DNA from: Burkholderiales bacterium
Lineage (GTDB): Bacteria; Pseudomonadota; Gammaproteobacteria; Burkholderiales; Burkholderiaceae_C
Assembly (NCBI GenBank): GCA_016185015.1
Contig: JACPOI010000028.1
Location: forward strand, 1 to 64,000
Direction: 5' to 3'
DNA length: 64,000 nucleotides
Shown here in pieces: positions 48,311 to 56,076 of the stretch (positions within the stretch are counted from its first letter, which is position 1; every line of letters starts with the position of its first letter). The notes beneath the pieces are model-generated. The model worked only from the letters and a program-made list of their open reading frames with translations. It did no database searches and was not told the DNA's origin. Made by a program: the position numbers and the translations under genes.

Positions 48311-50155
48311 TCACGGATTTTTCGTCTCGGCCTGGCTGCGCTCGCGCTCGGCACGCTCCTGCGCCATCTGTTCTTCCAGCTGCTGCCGTCCCTGCTTCAC
48401 CACGGCGATCAGCTGCTTGCGGTCCTTGTAATGCGGGTGCATCTTCTCGAACAGCTCCAGGTTGTGCTGGCGGAAACGCCAGGCGAAGGCGCGCGCCTGC
48501 TCGTGGGTGTGGCCCAGCAGCTCCAGCACGCTGCGCGCGCTGCGCAGGCTGGACTCGAAAAGTTCGCGCTGCACCAGCTGCACGCCCCGTTCGCGCAGTT
48601 CGTGCCAGTGCGTCACGTCGCGTGCACGGGCGACGATCTGCAGGCCGGGGAAGTGCTCGCGCACCAGGTCCACGATCCTGAGCGACTGTTCCTTGTCGTC
48701 TACCGCCACCACCAGCACCCGGGCGCTGGCCGCACCGGCGATGCGCAGCAGGTCCAGGCGGGTAGCGTCGCCGTAGTGCACGCGGTAGCCGAAGCTGCGC
48801 GCGGCCTCGATCATGTCGGCGTCGTGGTCCAGCACGGTACTGGGGATGCCCTGGGCCAGCATGACACGCGCCACGATCTGGCCGTAACGACCGAAGCCGG
48901 CAATGAGCACCGGCGCCTCCTGCGGCTCCGAGATTTCGTCCAATGCGGCGGCGCCATCGGCCGCGGCCAGGCGCGGCGCCAGCAGTTTGTCCACGGCCAC
49001 CAGCAGCAGCGGGCTGAGCAGCATGGACAGGGCCACCGCGCCGATCAGCAGCGAGGTCGTGGGCGCGCTCATCACGCCCGCACCGGCGGCCGTCTGGAAC
49101 ACCACGAAGGCAAACTCGCCGCCCTGTGCCAGCAGCAGGGTGATGACCGGTCGCTCCTGCAGCGGCACCTGCATGAAGCGCATCATGGCGAGGATCAGCA
49201 CCAGCTTGATGGCCATGAAACCGGCCAGCAGTGCCAGCATCAGCCCGGGCGAGGCGCGCAGCACCGACAGGTCGATGCTCATGCCCACGGCGATGAAAAA
49301 CAGGCCCAGCAGCAGGCCCTTGAAGGGCTCGATGTCGGTCTCCAGTTCGCGCCGGTATTCGCTCTCGGCCAGCAGCACGCCGGCCAGGAAGGCGCCCAGG
49401 CCCATGGACAGGCCCACCTGCTGCATCAGTCCGGCGATGCCCACCACCAGCAGCAGGGCGGCGGCCGTGAAGATCTCGGGCGTGCGGCTGCGCGCGATCC
49501 AGCGCAACAGGGGGCGCAACAGCAGGCGGCCGCCCAGCACGATGCCCCCGATGACGAGCACGATCTTGGCCAGCTCGCCCCAGCGAAAGTCATCATTGGC
49601 GGCCTGGCCCGGTTCCGCGCCCAGCAGGGGCAGCAGCGCCAGGATGGGGATGGCGGCCACGTCCTGGAACAGCAGGATGGAAAAGCCGGCCTGGCCGCCC
49701 GGGGTGGGCAGCAGGTTGCGCTCGCCCATGACCTGCAGGGCAATGGCGGTGGAGGACAGGGCCAGGCCCAGGGCGGCCACCAGCGGTATCTTCCAGCCGC
49801 CCAGCTGGGCCGGGAACAGCAGGCCCAGCGCATAGATGCCGAGGAACAGGGCGCCGGCGCAGGCCAGCACCTGGGCACTGCCCCAGCCGAAGATGGGCCG
49901 GCGCAGGCTCCAGAGCCGGCGCGGCTCCAGTTCCAGCCCGATCAGGAAGAGCATGAGCACCACGCCGAACTCGGCGAAATGCAGCACGTCCTGCACCTCG
50001 CTGACCAGGCCCAGGCCCCAGGGGCCGATGATCAGCCCGGCCCCGAGGTAACCGATGATGGCGCCCAGCCCCAGGTATTTGCTCAGGGGCACGGCGATCA
50101 CCGCGGCGCACAGGTAGACGAAGGTGTGGCTGAGCCAGCTGGGTGTGTGTTCCAT
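48311..50155 (-). CDS. Kef-type K+/H+ antiporter with RCK domain (CPA2 family)
   Basis: 614 residues. The membrane domain (residues 1-390, about 12 segments) contains LGAIIGYLGAGLIIGPWGLGL, LMLFLIGLELEPRRLW, GLALSSTAIALQVM and ILLFQDVAAIPILALLPL with the conserved Gln-Asp pair. It is followed by an RCK/KTN NAD-binding domain (VLIAGFGRYGQIVARVMLAQGIP, VHYGDATRLDLLRIAGA) and a charged C-terminal coiled-coil tail. It is a potassium efflux system of the KefB/KefC type used against electrophiles. No KefF/KefG ancillary gene is adjacent. Divergent from the parA-type gene by 86 bp. Confidence 0.92.
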   Translation of the reverse strand: MEHTPSWLSHTFVYLCAAVIAVPLSKYLGLGAIIGYLGAGLIIGPWGLGLVSEVQDVLHFAEFGVVLMLFLIGLELEPRRLWSLRRPIFGWGSAQVLACAGALFLGIYALGLLFPAQLGGWKIPLVAALGLALSSTAIALQVMGERNLLPTPGGQAGFSILLFQDVAAIPILALLPLLGAEPGQAANDDFRWGELAKIVLVIGGIVLGGRLLLRPLLRWIARSRTPEIFTAAALLLVVGIAGLMQQVGLSMGLGAFLAGVLLAESEYRRELETDIEPFKGLLLGLFFIAVGMSIDLSVLRASPGLMLALLAGFMAIKLVLILAMMRFMQVPLQERPVITLLLAQGGEFAFVVFQTAAGAGVMSAPTTSLLIGAVALSMLLSPLLLVAVDKLLAPRLAAADGAAALDEISEPQEAPVLIAGFGRYGQIVARVMLAQGIPSTVLDHDADMIEAARSFGYRVHYGDATRLDLLRIAGAASARVLVVAVDDKEQSLRIVDLVREHFPGLQIVARARDVTHWHELRERGVQLVQRELFESSLRSARSVLELLGHTHEQARAFAWRFRQHNLELFEKMHPHYKDRKQLIAVVKQGRQQLEEQMAQERAERERSQAETKNP

Positions 50156-50241
50156 GAATGAGACGCTCGGGCGGCAAACCAGGCGGTAGAAGCTTGACCC
50201 TACGCTAACATAGGGCTTGGTCAGACTACAAGGAGCGCGTG

Positions 50242-50856
50242 ATGCCGGTCGTCGTGGTTGCCAATCCCAAAGGGGGGGTCGGAAAGTCCACCCTCTCCAC
50301 CAATATTGCGGGCTACTACGCCAGCAAGGGCCACAACGTGATGCTGGGCGACGCCGATCGCCAGCAGTCCTCGCGGCTGTGGCTGGGCCTGAGACCGGCC
50401 ACCGCCCGTCCGATCCAGCCCTGGGAGGTCGGCGAGGACCGCGTGGCCAAGCTGCCCAAGGGCACCACGCACGTGGTGCTGGACACCCCGGCCGGCCTCA
50501 AGGGCGCGCGCATGAAGGACGTACTGGCCCACGCGGACAAGGTCATCGTGCCCCTGCAGCCCAGCGTGTTCGACATCTTCGCCACGCGCAGCTTCCTGGA
50601 CGAGATCAAGGAGCACCGCCACAAGGGCATGCAGGTCGGCATCGTCGGCATGCGGGTGGACGGGCGCACGCTCTCGGCCGACAAGCTCAAGGCCTTCGTG
50701 GAAAGCCTGGGTCTGCCGGTGCTGGCCTATCTGCGCGACACGCAGAACTACATCCACCTCGCCGCCCACGGCCTGACCCTGTTCGACGTGGCGCCCAGCC
50801 GGGTGGAGAAGGACCTGGAGCAGTGGCGCGGGATTTGCCAGTGGCTCGACAGTTGA
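50242..50856 (+). CDS. Orphan ParA-family ATPase
   Basis: 204 residues. Deviant Walker A NPKGGVGKSTLSTNIAGYYAS at residues 8-28, switch II/Walker B in HVVLDTPAGLKG and VIVPLQPSVFDIFATRSFLDEI. ParA/MinD ATPases position cargo using ATP-dependent dimers on DNA or membrane. No ParB or centromere-like repeats are seen, so it is not a partition system as it stands; it could position a protein complex or have a regulatory role. AAGGAG is 6 nt before the ATG. A lipoprotein gene follows at once. Confidence 0.88.
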   Translation: MPVVVVANPKGGVGKSTLSTNIAGYYASKGHNVMLGDADRQQSSRLWLGLRPATARPIQPWEVGEDRVAKLPKGTTHVVLDTPAGLKGARMKDVLAHADKVIVPLQPSVFDIFATRSFLDEIKEHRHKGMQVGIVGMRVDGRTLSADKLKAFVESLGLPVLAYLRDTQNYIHLAAHGLTLFDVAPSRVEKDLEQWRGICQWLDS

Positions 50857-50888
50857 TCGCTGAGGCAGCAGGAAGTACCCGGCCGGGG

Positions 50889-51548
50889 TTGCGACTGTTT
50901 GATATCAGCCGTCCCGGGGCCAGGCTTTGCGTCACGGCGCTGCTCATCTGCACGACATGGCTGGCCGGGTGTGCTGTCCAGGGACGTTCGGGCCCCAACC
51001 TGTTGGCACCGTTGCCCGGCAATGCTGCCCTGTACGACTGGGGGATCTCGCAGCGCAAGGAAGATTTCGAGACCGTCGAGCGTGCGCAGTCGTACTATGG
51101 CCTGTATCGAACGCAGAGAACCTGGATAAACATGTCCACCGGACGGCGTGCGTCGGCGACCATCCTAGGTCTGCAGGCCTACTATCCTTTAAGTGTGCGC
51201 TGGCGCCTCAAGGATGGGCGCGAATACATGCTGGAGGACATCGACGTCGATGCCATCATGCGCGAATATTTCAAGACACACGACATCAAGCTGCCCTGGC
51301 AGCGCGAGAACAGGACGAAGGCCCGTGTCGGGGATTCCGATCCCATGTTGGCCCACGAGGTGAAAGATGATACGGTGCGCCTCAGGTGGGTCGTCAGGAC
51401 GAATCGCACACCGGTGGACCAAAGACTGACGCCGCAGGGGGCGGCTACCCGCTGGGATTTTTCGGATGAGGAGTACATCGTCGCGGTCATCAATGGCAAA
51501 CCGACCGCCGGCATCGACTTCAACAAGTGGTTCGAATCCCGAAAATAG
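50889..51548 (+). CDS. Putative lipoprotein of unknown function
   Basis: About 219 residues if TTG 50889 is used; TTG 50853, overlapping the parA-type stop as TTGA, would give 231. A lipobox is clear in CVTALLICTTWLAGCAVQG. The mature part has PGNAALYDWGISQRKEDFETVERAQSYYGLYRTQR and SVRWRLKDGREYMLEDIDVDAIMREYF, ending TAGIDFNKWFESRK. I do not recognise the family. Base composition is slightly lower in GC than its neighbours. Linked to the parA-type gene by the short gap, so possibly one transcript. Confidence 0.65.
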   Translation: MRLFDISRPGARLCVTALLICTTWLAGCAVQGRSGPNLLAPLPGNAALYDWGISQRKEDFETVERAQSYYGLYRTQRTWINMSTGRRASATILGLQAYYPLSVRWRLKDGREYMLEDIDVDAIMREYFKTHDIKLPWQRENRTKARVGDSDPMLAHEVKDDTVRLRWVVRTNRTPVDQRLTPQGAATRWDFSDEEYIVAVINGKPTAGIDFNKWFESRK

Positions 51549-51633
51549 TTGCAGTGCTTCTCGGTTGGACGGCCGCTTTGGCTGCGTCGCCGGCACGACA
51601 GGCGCACGATCCCGCTCCCGCTAAAGTGGCGGC

Positions 51634-52089
51634 ATGAAAACCTTCCAGTCCCTCAAGGAGTTTCCCGCGCTGGTGGGCCAGGAGGTCGCGGTCAGCGACT
51701 GGCTCACCATCACGCAGGAGCAGGTCAACCAGTTCGCCCAGGCCACGGGCGACCACCAGTGGATCCACGTCGACGTGGACAAGGCCAAGGCCGGGCCTTT
51801 TGGCGGGCCGATCGCGCACGGCTTCCTCACGCTGTCCCTGCTGCCCAGGTTTTTCGAAAGCACCATGGAGATCGTCGAATCAAGCATGGGCGTGAACTAC
51901 GGCCTGAACCGCGTGCGTTTCATGGCGCCGGTGCCGGTGGGCAGTCGCCTGCGTGCGCGTTTGAAGCTGCTGGCCTGCGAACCCATCGACAACCACGGAG
52001 TGCAGATGACGTGGGAAGTGACGATCGAACGCGAGGGCGCGGCCAAGCCGGTCTGTGTGGCGGAGTCGATCGCGCGGCGTTATCCCTGA
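51634..52089 (+). CDS. MaoC-family (R)-enoyl-CoA hydratase
   Basis: 151 residues, single hot-dog domain. The R-hydratase motif is FAQATGDHQWIHVDVDKAKAGPFGGPIAHGFLTLSLLP, with the catalytic Asp (GDHQWIH) and His. Such proteins hydrate enoyl-CoA in fatty-acid or PHA precursor metabolism, or act in side-chain degradation. No neighbouring acyl-CoA genes point to a specific pathway. The gene stands between the lipoprotein gene and convergent trmL. Confidence 0.9.
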   Translation: MKTFQSLKEFPALVGQEVAVSDWLTITQEQVNQFAQATGDHQWIHVDVDKAKAGPFGGPIAHGFLTLSLLPRFFESTMEIVESSMGVNYGLNRVRFMAPVPVGSRLRARLKLLACEPIDNHGVQMTWEVTIEREGAAKPVCVAESIARRYP

Positions 52090-52095
52090 GGCCGC

Positions 52096-52563
52096 CTACC
52101 CCGTCGCAAATCCGTTCTGCCGCCAGGCCTCGAACACCGTCACCGCCACGGCATTGGAGAGGTTCAGGCTGCGCTGGCCCGCCCGCATCGGCAGCTTGAT
52201 CTGCTGGCCGGGGCCGAAGGCCGCACGCACGGAGTCGGGCAGGCCGCTGGTCTCCGAACCGAAGACCAGCCAGTCTCCGGGCTGGAAAGCCACGTCGTGC
52301 ACAAAACGCGTGCCACGCGTGGTGAGCGCGAACAGGCGCTCGGGCCGCGGCTGCTCGTCGGCCAGGAATGCCTCCCAGCTCGCATGGCGGCGCAGTTCGG
52401 CGTACTCGTGATAGTCCAGACCGGCGCGCCGCATCAGCCGGTCTTCCATGGAAAAGCCCAAGGGTTCGATCAGGTGCAGGGTACAACCGGTGTTGGCGGC
52501 CAGGCGGATGACATTGCCCGTGTTGGGCGGGATCTCGGGGTGGACCAGGACGATGTGGAACAT
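52096..52563 (-). CDS. trmL: tRNA (cytidine/uridine(34)-2'-O)-methyltransferase TrmL
   Basis: 155 residues, minimal SPOUT (TrmH-class) methyltransferase: MFHIVLVHPEIPPNTGNVIRLAANTGCTLHLIEPLGF, LVFGSETSGLPDSV and the trefoil-knot loop IKLPMRAGQRSLNLSNAVAVTVFEAWRQ. It 2'-O-methylates the wobble nucleotide of tRNA-Leu isoacceptors using S-adenosylmethionine. The ATG at 52563 begins the conserved domain; the longer frame upstream is not conserved-looking. Its end is 6 bp from the stop of the convergent MaoC gene. Confidence 0.95.
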   Translation of the reverse strand: MFHIVLVHPEIPPNTGNVIRLAANTGCTLHLIEPLGFSMEDRLMRRAGLDYHEYAELRRHASWEAFLADEQPRPERLFALTTRGTRFVHDVAFQPGDWLVFGSETSGLPDSVRAAFGPGQQIKLPMRAGQRSLNLSNAVAVTVFEAWRQNGFATG

Positions 52564-52643
52564 CCCTCCATTCTCCCTTGCGTTGGGCTGGTAAATCGCC
52601 GATGTCTTCCTAGAATGAAATGTCATTCCCATGGAGGCGAACC

Positions 52644-53030
52644 ATGAAATCCCTGGAGCAGTTGCACAAAGACTTTGGCGCCTTTTTCCCGACGGGCCAT
52701 ATGGTGGTGGCGTTTCAGCAGCCGCAGGATGCGCACCAGGTCGTGCACGAGCTGGAAGCATCGGGCCGGTTGGAGGTCCTGGAGTTGTCGCCCCAGGAAA
52801 TGGCGGATTTCGCCGAGAAGAACCTGCACGAAGCGGGCTTCATCGCCAACATGGGCACCAGCCTGGCGACCGTGCAGTCCTTCCTGGATGCCGCCCGGGC
52901 CGGGGCGACGTTCCTGATCCTCCCGACGCCGGACAGTCTGGCGGCCGAACACGTGTCCCAGGCCATCCACCACGTGCCCTTTGTCCTGGCCGAGCGTTAC
53001 CACCGCCTGGTCATCGAGACCGTGCACTGA
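52644..53030 (+). CDS. Conserved-looking protein of unknown function
   Basis: 128 residues, no signal peptide or membrane segment. It starts MKSLEQLHKDFGAFFPTGHMVVAFQQPQDAHQVVHELEASGRLEVLELSPQEM, continues with NLHEAGFIANMGTSLATVQSFLDAARAGATFLILPTPDS and ends HHVPFVLAERYHRLVIETVH. The pattern of strand-helix pairs and AGATFLILPT suggests an alpha/beta fold like those of some stress proteins, but I do not recognise it. GGAGG at good distance fixes ATG 52644. Convergent with the comF-type gene, whose stop is 6 bp away. Confidence 0.7.
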   Translation: MKSLEQLHKDFGAFFPTGHMVVAFQQPQDAHQVVHELEASGRLEVLELSPQEMADFAEKNLHEAGFIANMGTSLATVQSFLDAARAGATFLILPTPDSLAAEHVSQAIHHVPFVLAERYHRLVIETVH

Positions 53031-53036
53031 GGTCTC

Positions 53037-53795
53037 TTATTCGGTCCTGGCCAGCACGAGGCCCGTGATGTGTGCGGCACCGGCGGCACGCAAGGCCTGT
53101 GCCGCCGTGTAGAGCGAGGCGCCACTGGTCATCACGTCATCGACCAGCAGCACGTGCCGACCATCTATTTCCCGCTCCCTCCCTGGCACCACGCCAAAAG
53201 CGCCACGCACATTGCGCAGGCGCGCCGCGCGTGGCAGGCTGCTTTGTGCCGGCGTGTCATGCAGCCGCAGCAGTACATCGCTTCGGGTCTTGCCTGGCGC
53301 CAGATGGCGCGCCAGTTCCAGGGCCTGGTTGAAACCCCGTTCACGCAGCCGCTCGTGCGACAGCGGCATGGGCAGCACCAGGTCCGCGGCGTCCAGCGCC
53401 GGTTCGGCCCACGGCGTGCTGCGCATCAGCAGGGCCAGCGCCTGCGACCAGCCCGGGCTGGCGCCGAACTTGTAGCGGGCGATCAGGCCGCTCCAGGGGT
53501 ATTCATAAGCCACGGCGGCCAAACAGAGGTCCAGGGGAGGGGCTTGCTTGATGCATGCGCCGCAGCGTTCCACACCTTGCGGTACCGGCAGGGCGCAGCT
53601 GCGGCAACGTGGGCGGGGCTGGGCAAAACGCACCACGCAGGCTTCGCACAGGGCTTGCGCAGGCCAGGCATGGCAGACCGCGCACTGGCTGGGCAGGGCG
53701 GTGGTCAGCCGGTCGAGCAGGGTGCGAAACAGGGTCACTTGCGGACGGGGCCAGGGCAGGCGAGGGGAATCAATATACTCGCCAGCTTCGCCCAT
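53037..53795 (-). CDS. ComF-family phosphoribosyltransferase-like protein
   Basis: 252 residues from ATG 53795, or 233 from GTG 53738. N-terminal double zinc finger of CxxC pairs (CAVCH, CEAC, CRSC, CGAC), then a PRTase domain: YEYPWSGLIARYKFG, DLVLPMPLSHERLRERGFNQALELAR, and the PRPP loop HVLLVDDVMTSGASLYTAAQALRAAGA. ComF proteins are needed for DNA uptake in transformable bacteria, at the translocation step; activity as a transferase is unproven. The ATG start would overlap the start codon of the divergent methyltransferase gene, which favours the internal GTG if expression of both is to be normal. Confidence 0.88.
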   Translation of the reverse strand: MGEAGEYIDSPRLPWPRPQVTLFRTLLDRLTTALPSQCAVCHAWPAQALCEACVVRFAQPRPRCRSCALPVPQGVERCGACIKQAPPLDLCLAAVAYEYPWSGLIARYKFGASPGWSQALALLMRSTPWAEPALDAADLVLPMPLSHERLRERGFNQALELARHLAPGKTRSDVLLRLHDTPAQSSLPRAARLRNVRGAFGVVPGREREIDGRHVLLVDDVMTSGASLYTAAQALRAAGAAHITGLVLARTE

Positions 53796-54684
53796 GTCCG
53801 ACCACCGTCCCCCCACCATCGACCCTCCCGCTGCCGCCCGTTGGGCCCAGCGGCCGCAAACCGCTTCCGCCTGGCTGCACGAGGAGGTGGCGCGTCGCAT
53901 GGAGCAGCGGCTGGACTGGATCGTGCGCCAGCCGCAGCGCTGGCTGCACTGGGAACCGGTGCGCGGCGGCTTGCAGGTGCAGGCCCTGCTGGCGCGCCGT
54001 TATTCCCGCGCACAGGCCGGGGTCAGCGCCGCGCTGCCGCAGGAAAAGGCATTGGCCCTGCGCGCGGCGGCCCGGCCCTGGTGGCATCCGGCGCGCTGGC
54101 GTGCGGCGCCCGCCGCGGTGCCGGCCGAACTGCTCTGGGCCAATATGTCGCTGCACATGGCAGCCGACCCGCAGGCCCTGATCCAGCGCTGGCACAAGGC
54201 GCTGGCGGTGGATGGTTTCCTGATGTTTTCCTGCTTCGGCCCCGATACCCTGCGCGAACTGCGGGCGCTCTACCAGTCCCTGGGCTGGCCGGCGCCGGCA
54301 CATGAGTTCACCGACATGCATGACTGGGGCGACATGCTGGTGGCGGCGGGTTTTGCCGAGCCGGTGATGGACATGGAGCGCATCGAACTGACCTTCGAGA
54401 CGCCGCAGCGCCTGCTGCAGGAATTGCGCGAGCTCGGCCGAAACCTCCACCCGGCACGCTTCGCCGGCCTGCGCGGGCGTGCTTGGCACGAGCAACTGCT
54501 CGCCGCACTGCGCGGGCTGGCGGATCCGGCCCATGATGGTCGGCTCAAGCTGACCTTCGAGGTCATCTACGGCCATGCCTTTCGGCCGCCAGGACGTATT
54601 GCCGTTGGGGGCGAGACCCGGTTTTCAGTCGAGGATTTGCGCTTGTCGTTGATAAAAAACAAAAACCAGAAGGCGGGCGCTTGA
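53794..54684 (+). CDS. BioC-like SAM-dependent methyltransferase, degenerate motif I
   Basis: 296 residues. Resembles the malonyl-ACP O-methyltransferase BioC family: DPPAAARWAQRPQTASAWLHEEVARRMEQRLDWI, then AELLWANMSLHMAADPQALIQRWHKALAVDGFLMFSCFGPDTLRELRALY and FTDMHDWGDMLVAAGFAEPVMDMERI, which are BioC-typical. The S-adenosylmethionine motif I (usually E/DxGxGxG) is not recognisable; its place reads RWLHWEPVRGGLQVQALL. It might still act in biotin synthesis, or have lost catalysis. Other biotin genes are not in the window. The start codon overlaps the possible ComF start on the other strand. Confidence 0.78.
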   Translation: MSDHRPPTIDPPAAARWAQRPQTASAWLHEEVARRMEQRLDWIVRQPQRWLHWEPVRGGLQVQALLARRYSRAQAGVSAALPQEKALALRAAARPWWHPARWRAAPAAVPAELLWANMSLHMAADPQALIQRWHKALAVDGFLMFSCFGPDTLRELRALYQSLGWPAPAHEFTDMHDWGDMLVAAGFAEPVMDMERIELTFETPQRLLQELRELGRNLHPARFAGLRGRAWHEQLLAALRGLADPAHDGRLKLTFEVIYGHAFRPPGRIAVGGETRFSVEDLRLSLIKNKNQKAGA

Positions 54685-54685
54685 T

Positions 54686-54863
54686 CCAGATCAGTCCGGG
54701 ATAACCCGGATCTGAGGTTGGCTACAATAAGCGGTTGCTGAACTTTCGATTCTCACCGCAGCCTGCTTTTTGCCGACCTCAGGGCGGCAGGAACATCGGT
54801 CACAAGCCGCATGCAGGCGAGCCTGGGCAGTCCTGGATTATTTAAGACCTTGAAGAAGTGAAC
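54686..54863 (+). promoter_or_regulatory. Leader/promoter region of the cytochrome oxidase operon
   Basis: Contains an imperfect hairpin (CAGATCagtCCGGG / CCCGGATCTG, 54686-54713) right after the methyltransferase gene and a TACAAT at 54722-54727 as candidate -10, with no good -35. About 130 nt of leader then precede coxB; I see no coding sequence in it. Confidence 0.35.
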
Positions 54864-56036
54864 ATGATGAAGAGCATTTCTAATAAATTGGCTTCACTGC
54901 TGCTCATGGCTGGCGCTTGGGCCGGTACCGCGGCCTTCACCGCAGCCCAGGCTGTCAACGACCTGCCCGGCGGGCCGGCCGTCAACCAGCTCAACCTGCA
55001 TCCCGCGGTCACCAAGATTGCTGCGGAGCAGCAGTGGCTGCACTGGTTCCTGCTGATCATCTGCACCGTCATCTTTGTGGCGGTGTTCGGTGTGATGTTC
55101 TATTCCATCTTGAAGCACCGCAAGTCGGTGGGTCACAAGCCGGCGGACTTCCATGAGTCCGTTGCGGTGGAAATCGCCTGGACCGTGATTCCCTTCATCA
55201 TCGTGATCCTGATGGCCCTGCCGGCCACCAAGACCGTGGTGGCCATGAAGGACACGAGCAACGCCGACCTGACCATCAAGGCCACGGGTTACCAGTGGAA
55301 GTGGGGCTACGACTACCTCAAGGGTGAGGGCGAAGGCATCGGTTTCCTGTCCACGCTGGACAGTTCCCACCGTGCCATGTCCGAGTCCGGCAAGCCGGCA
55401 CCGACCGATGACTACCTGCTCAAGGTGGACAACCCCTTGGTCGTGCCGGTCGACAAGAAGATCCGCATCATCACCACCGCCAATGACGTGATCCACGCCT
55501 TCATGGTGCCGGCTTTCGGCATCAAGCAGGACGCCATCCCCGGCTTCGTGCGCGACACCTGGTTCCGCGCCGAGCAGACCGGTGACTTCTACGGCCAGTG
55601 TGCCGAGTTGTGCGGCAAGGAGCACGCCTACATGCCCATCCACGTGAAGGTGCTGTCCGCAGAGGACTACGCCAAGTGGGTCGATGGCCAGAAGAAGGCC
55701 ATGGCCGCCAAGGCTGACGATCCGGCCAAGGTCTGGGCGCTGGACGATCTGGCCAAGCGTGGCGAGAAGGTCTACGCCGCCAACTGCGCCGCCTGCCACC
55801 AGGCCAACGGCAAGGGCGCTGGCCCGATCAAGGCACTGGACGGCTCGGCCATCGTGCAGGACGCCGACAAGGGCAAGCAGATCGCCATGCTGCTCAACGG
55901 CAAGGGTGCCATGCCGGCCTGGAAGCAGCTGAGCGACACCGAAATCGCCGCCGTCATCACCTACACCAAGAACAGCTGGTCCAACAAGACCGGCCAGCTG
56001 GTGCAGCCGGCTGACATCAAGACCGCCCGCAAGTAA
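54864..56036 (+). CDS. coxB: Cytochrome c oxidase subunit II with fused cytochrome c domain
   Basis: 390 residues. Signal or first hydrophobic segment, two membrane helices (LHWFLLIICTVIFVAVFGVMFYSIL and IAWTVIPFIIVILMALPAT), the cupredoxin domain with the CuA site (DFYGQCAELCGKEHAYM) and a C-terminal cytochrome c domain (NCAACHQANGKGAG, probable Met in KGAMPAW). This is the caa3-like form, in which subunit II itself receives electrons. The His ligand is in NDVIHAFMVPAFG. First gene of the oxidase operon; ATG 54864 chosen over GTG 54858 because of spacing from GAAGAAG. Confidence 0.96.
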   Translation: MMKSISNKLASLLLMAGAWAGTAAFTAAQAVNDLPGGPAVNQLNLHPAVTKIAAEQQWLHWFLLIICTVIFVAVFGVMFYSILKHRKSVGHKPADFHESVAVEIAWTVIPFIIVILMALPATKTVVAMKDTSNADLTIKATGYQWKWGYDYLKGEGEGIGFLSTLDSSHRAMSESGKPAPTDDYLLKVDNPLVVPVDKKIRIITTANDVIHAFMVPAFGIKQDAIPGFVRDTWFRAEQTGDFYGQCAELCGKEHAYMPIHVKVLSAEDYAKWVDGQKKAMAAKADDPAKVWALDDLAKRGEKVYAANCAACHQANGKGAGPIKALDGSAIVQDADKGKQIAMLLNGKGAMPAWKQLSDTEIAAVITYTKNSWSNKTGQLVQPADIKTARK

Positions 56037-56076
56037 TTAGTCGTCAGACGCTTAGAGTATTGAGAAGGAAATCAGG

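Noticed and set aside
48431-50161. 576-codon plus-strand frame rich in Gln, His and Ala opposite the Kef antiporter gene
   Set aside because: Low-complexity shadow of a clear 12-helix antiporter with RCK domain on the minus strand.
50242-50856. ParA-type gene as part of a plasmid or chromosome partition locus
   Set aside because: No ParB gene and no parS-like repeats nearby; its neighbours are a lipoprotein gene and a Kef antiporter gene.
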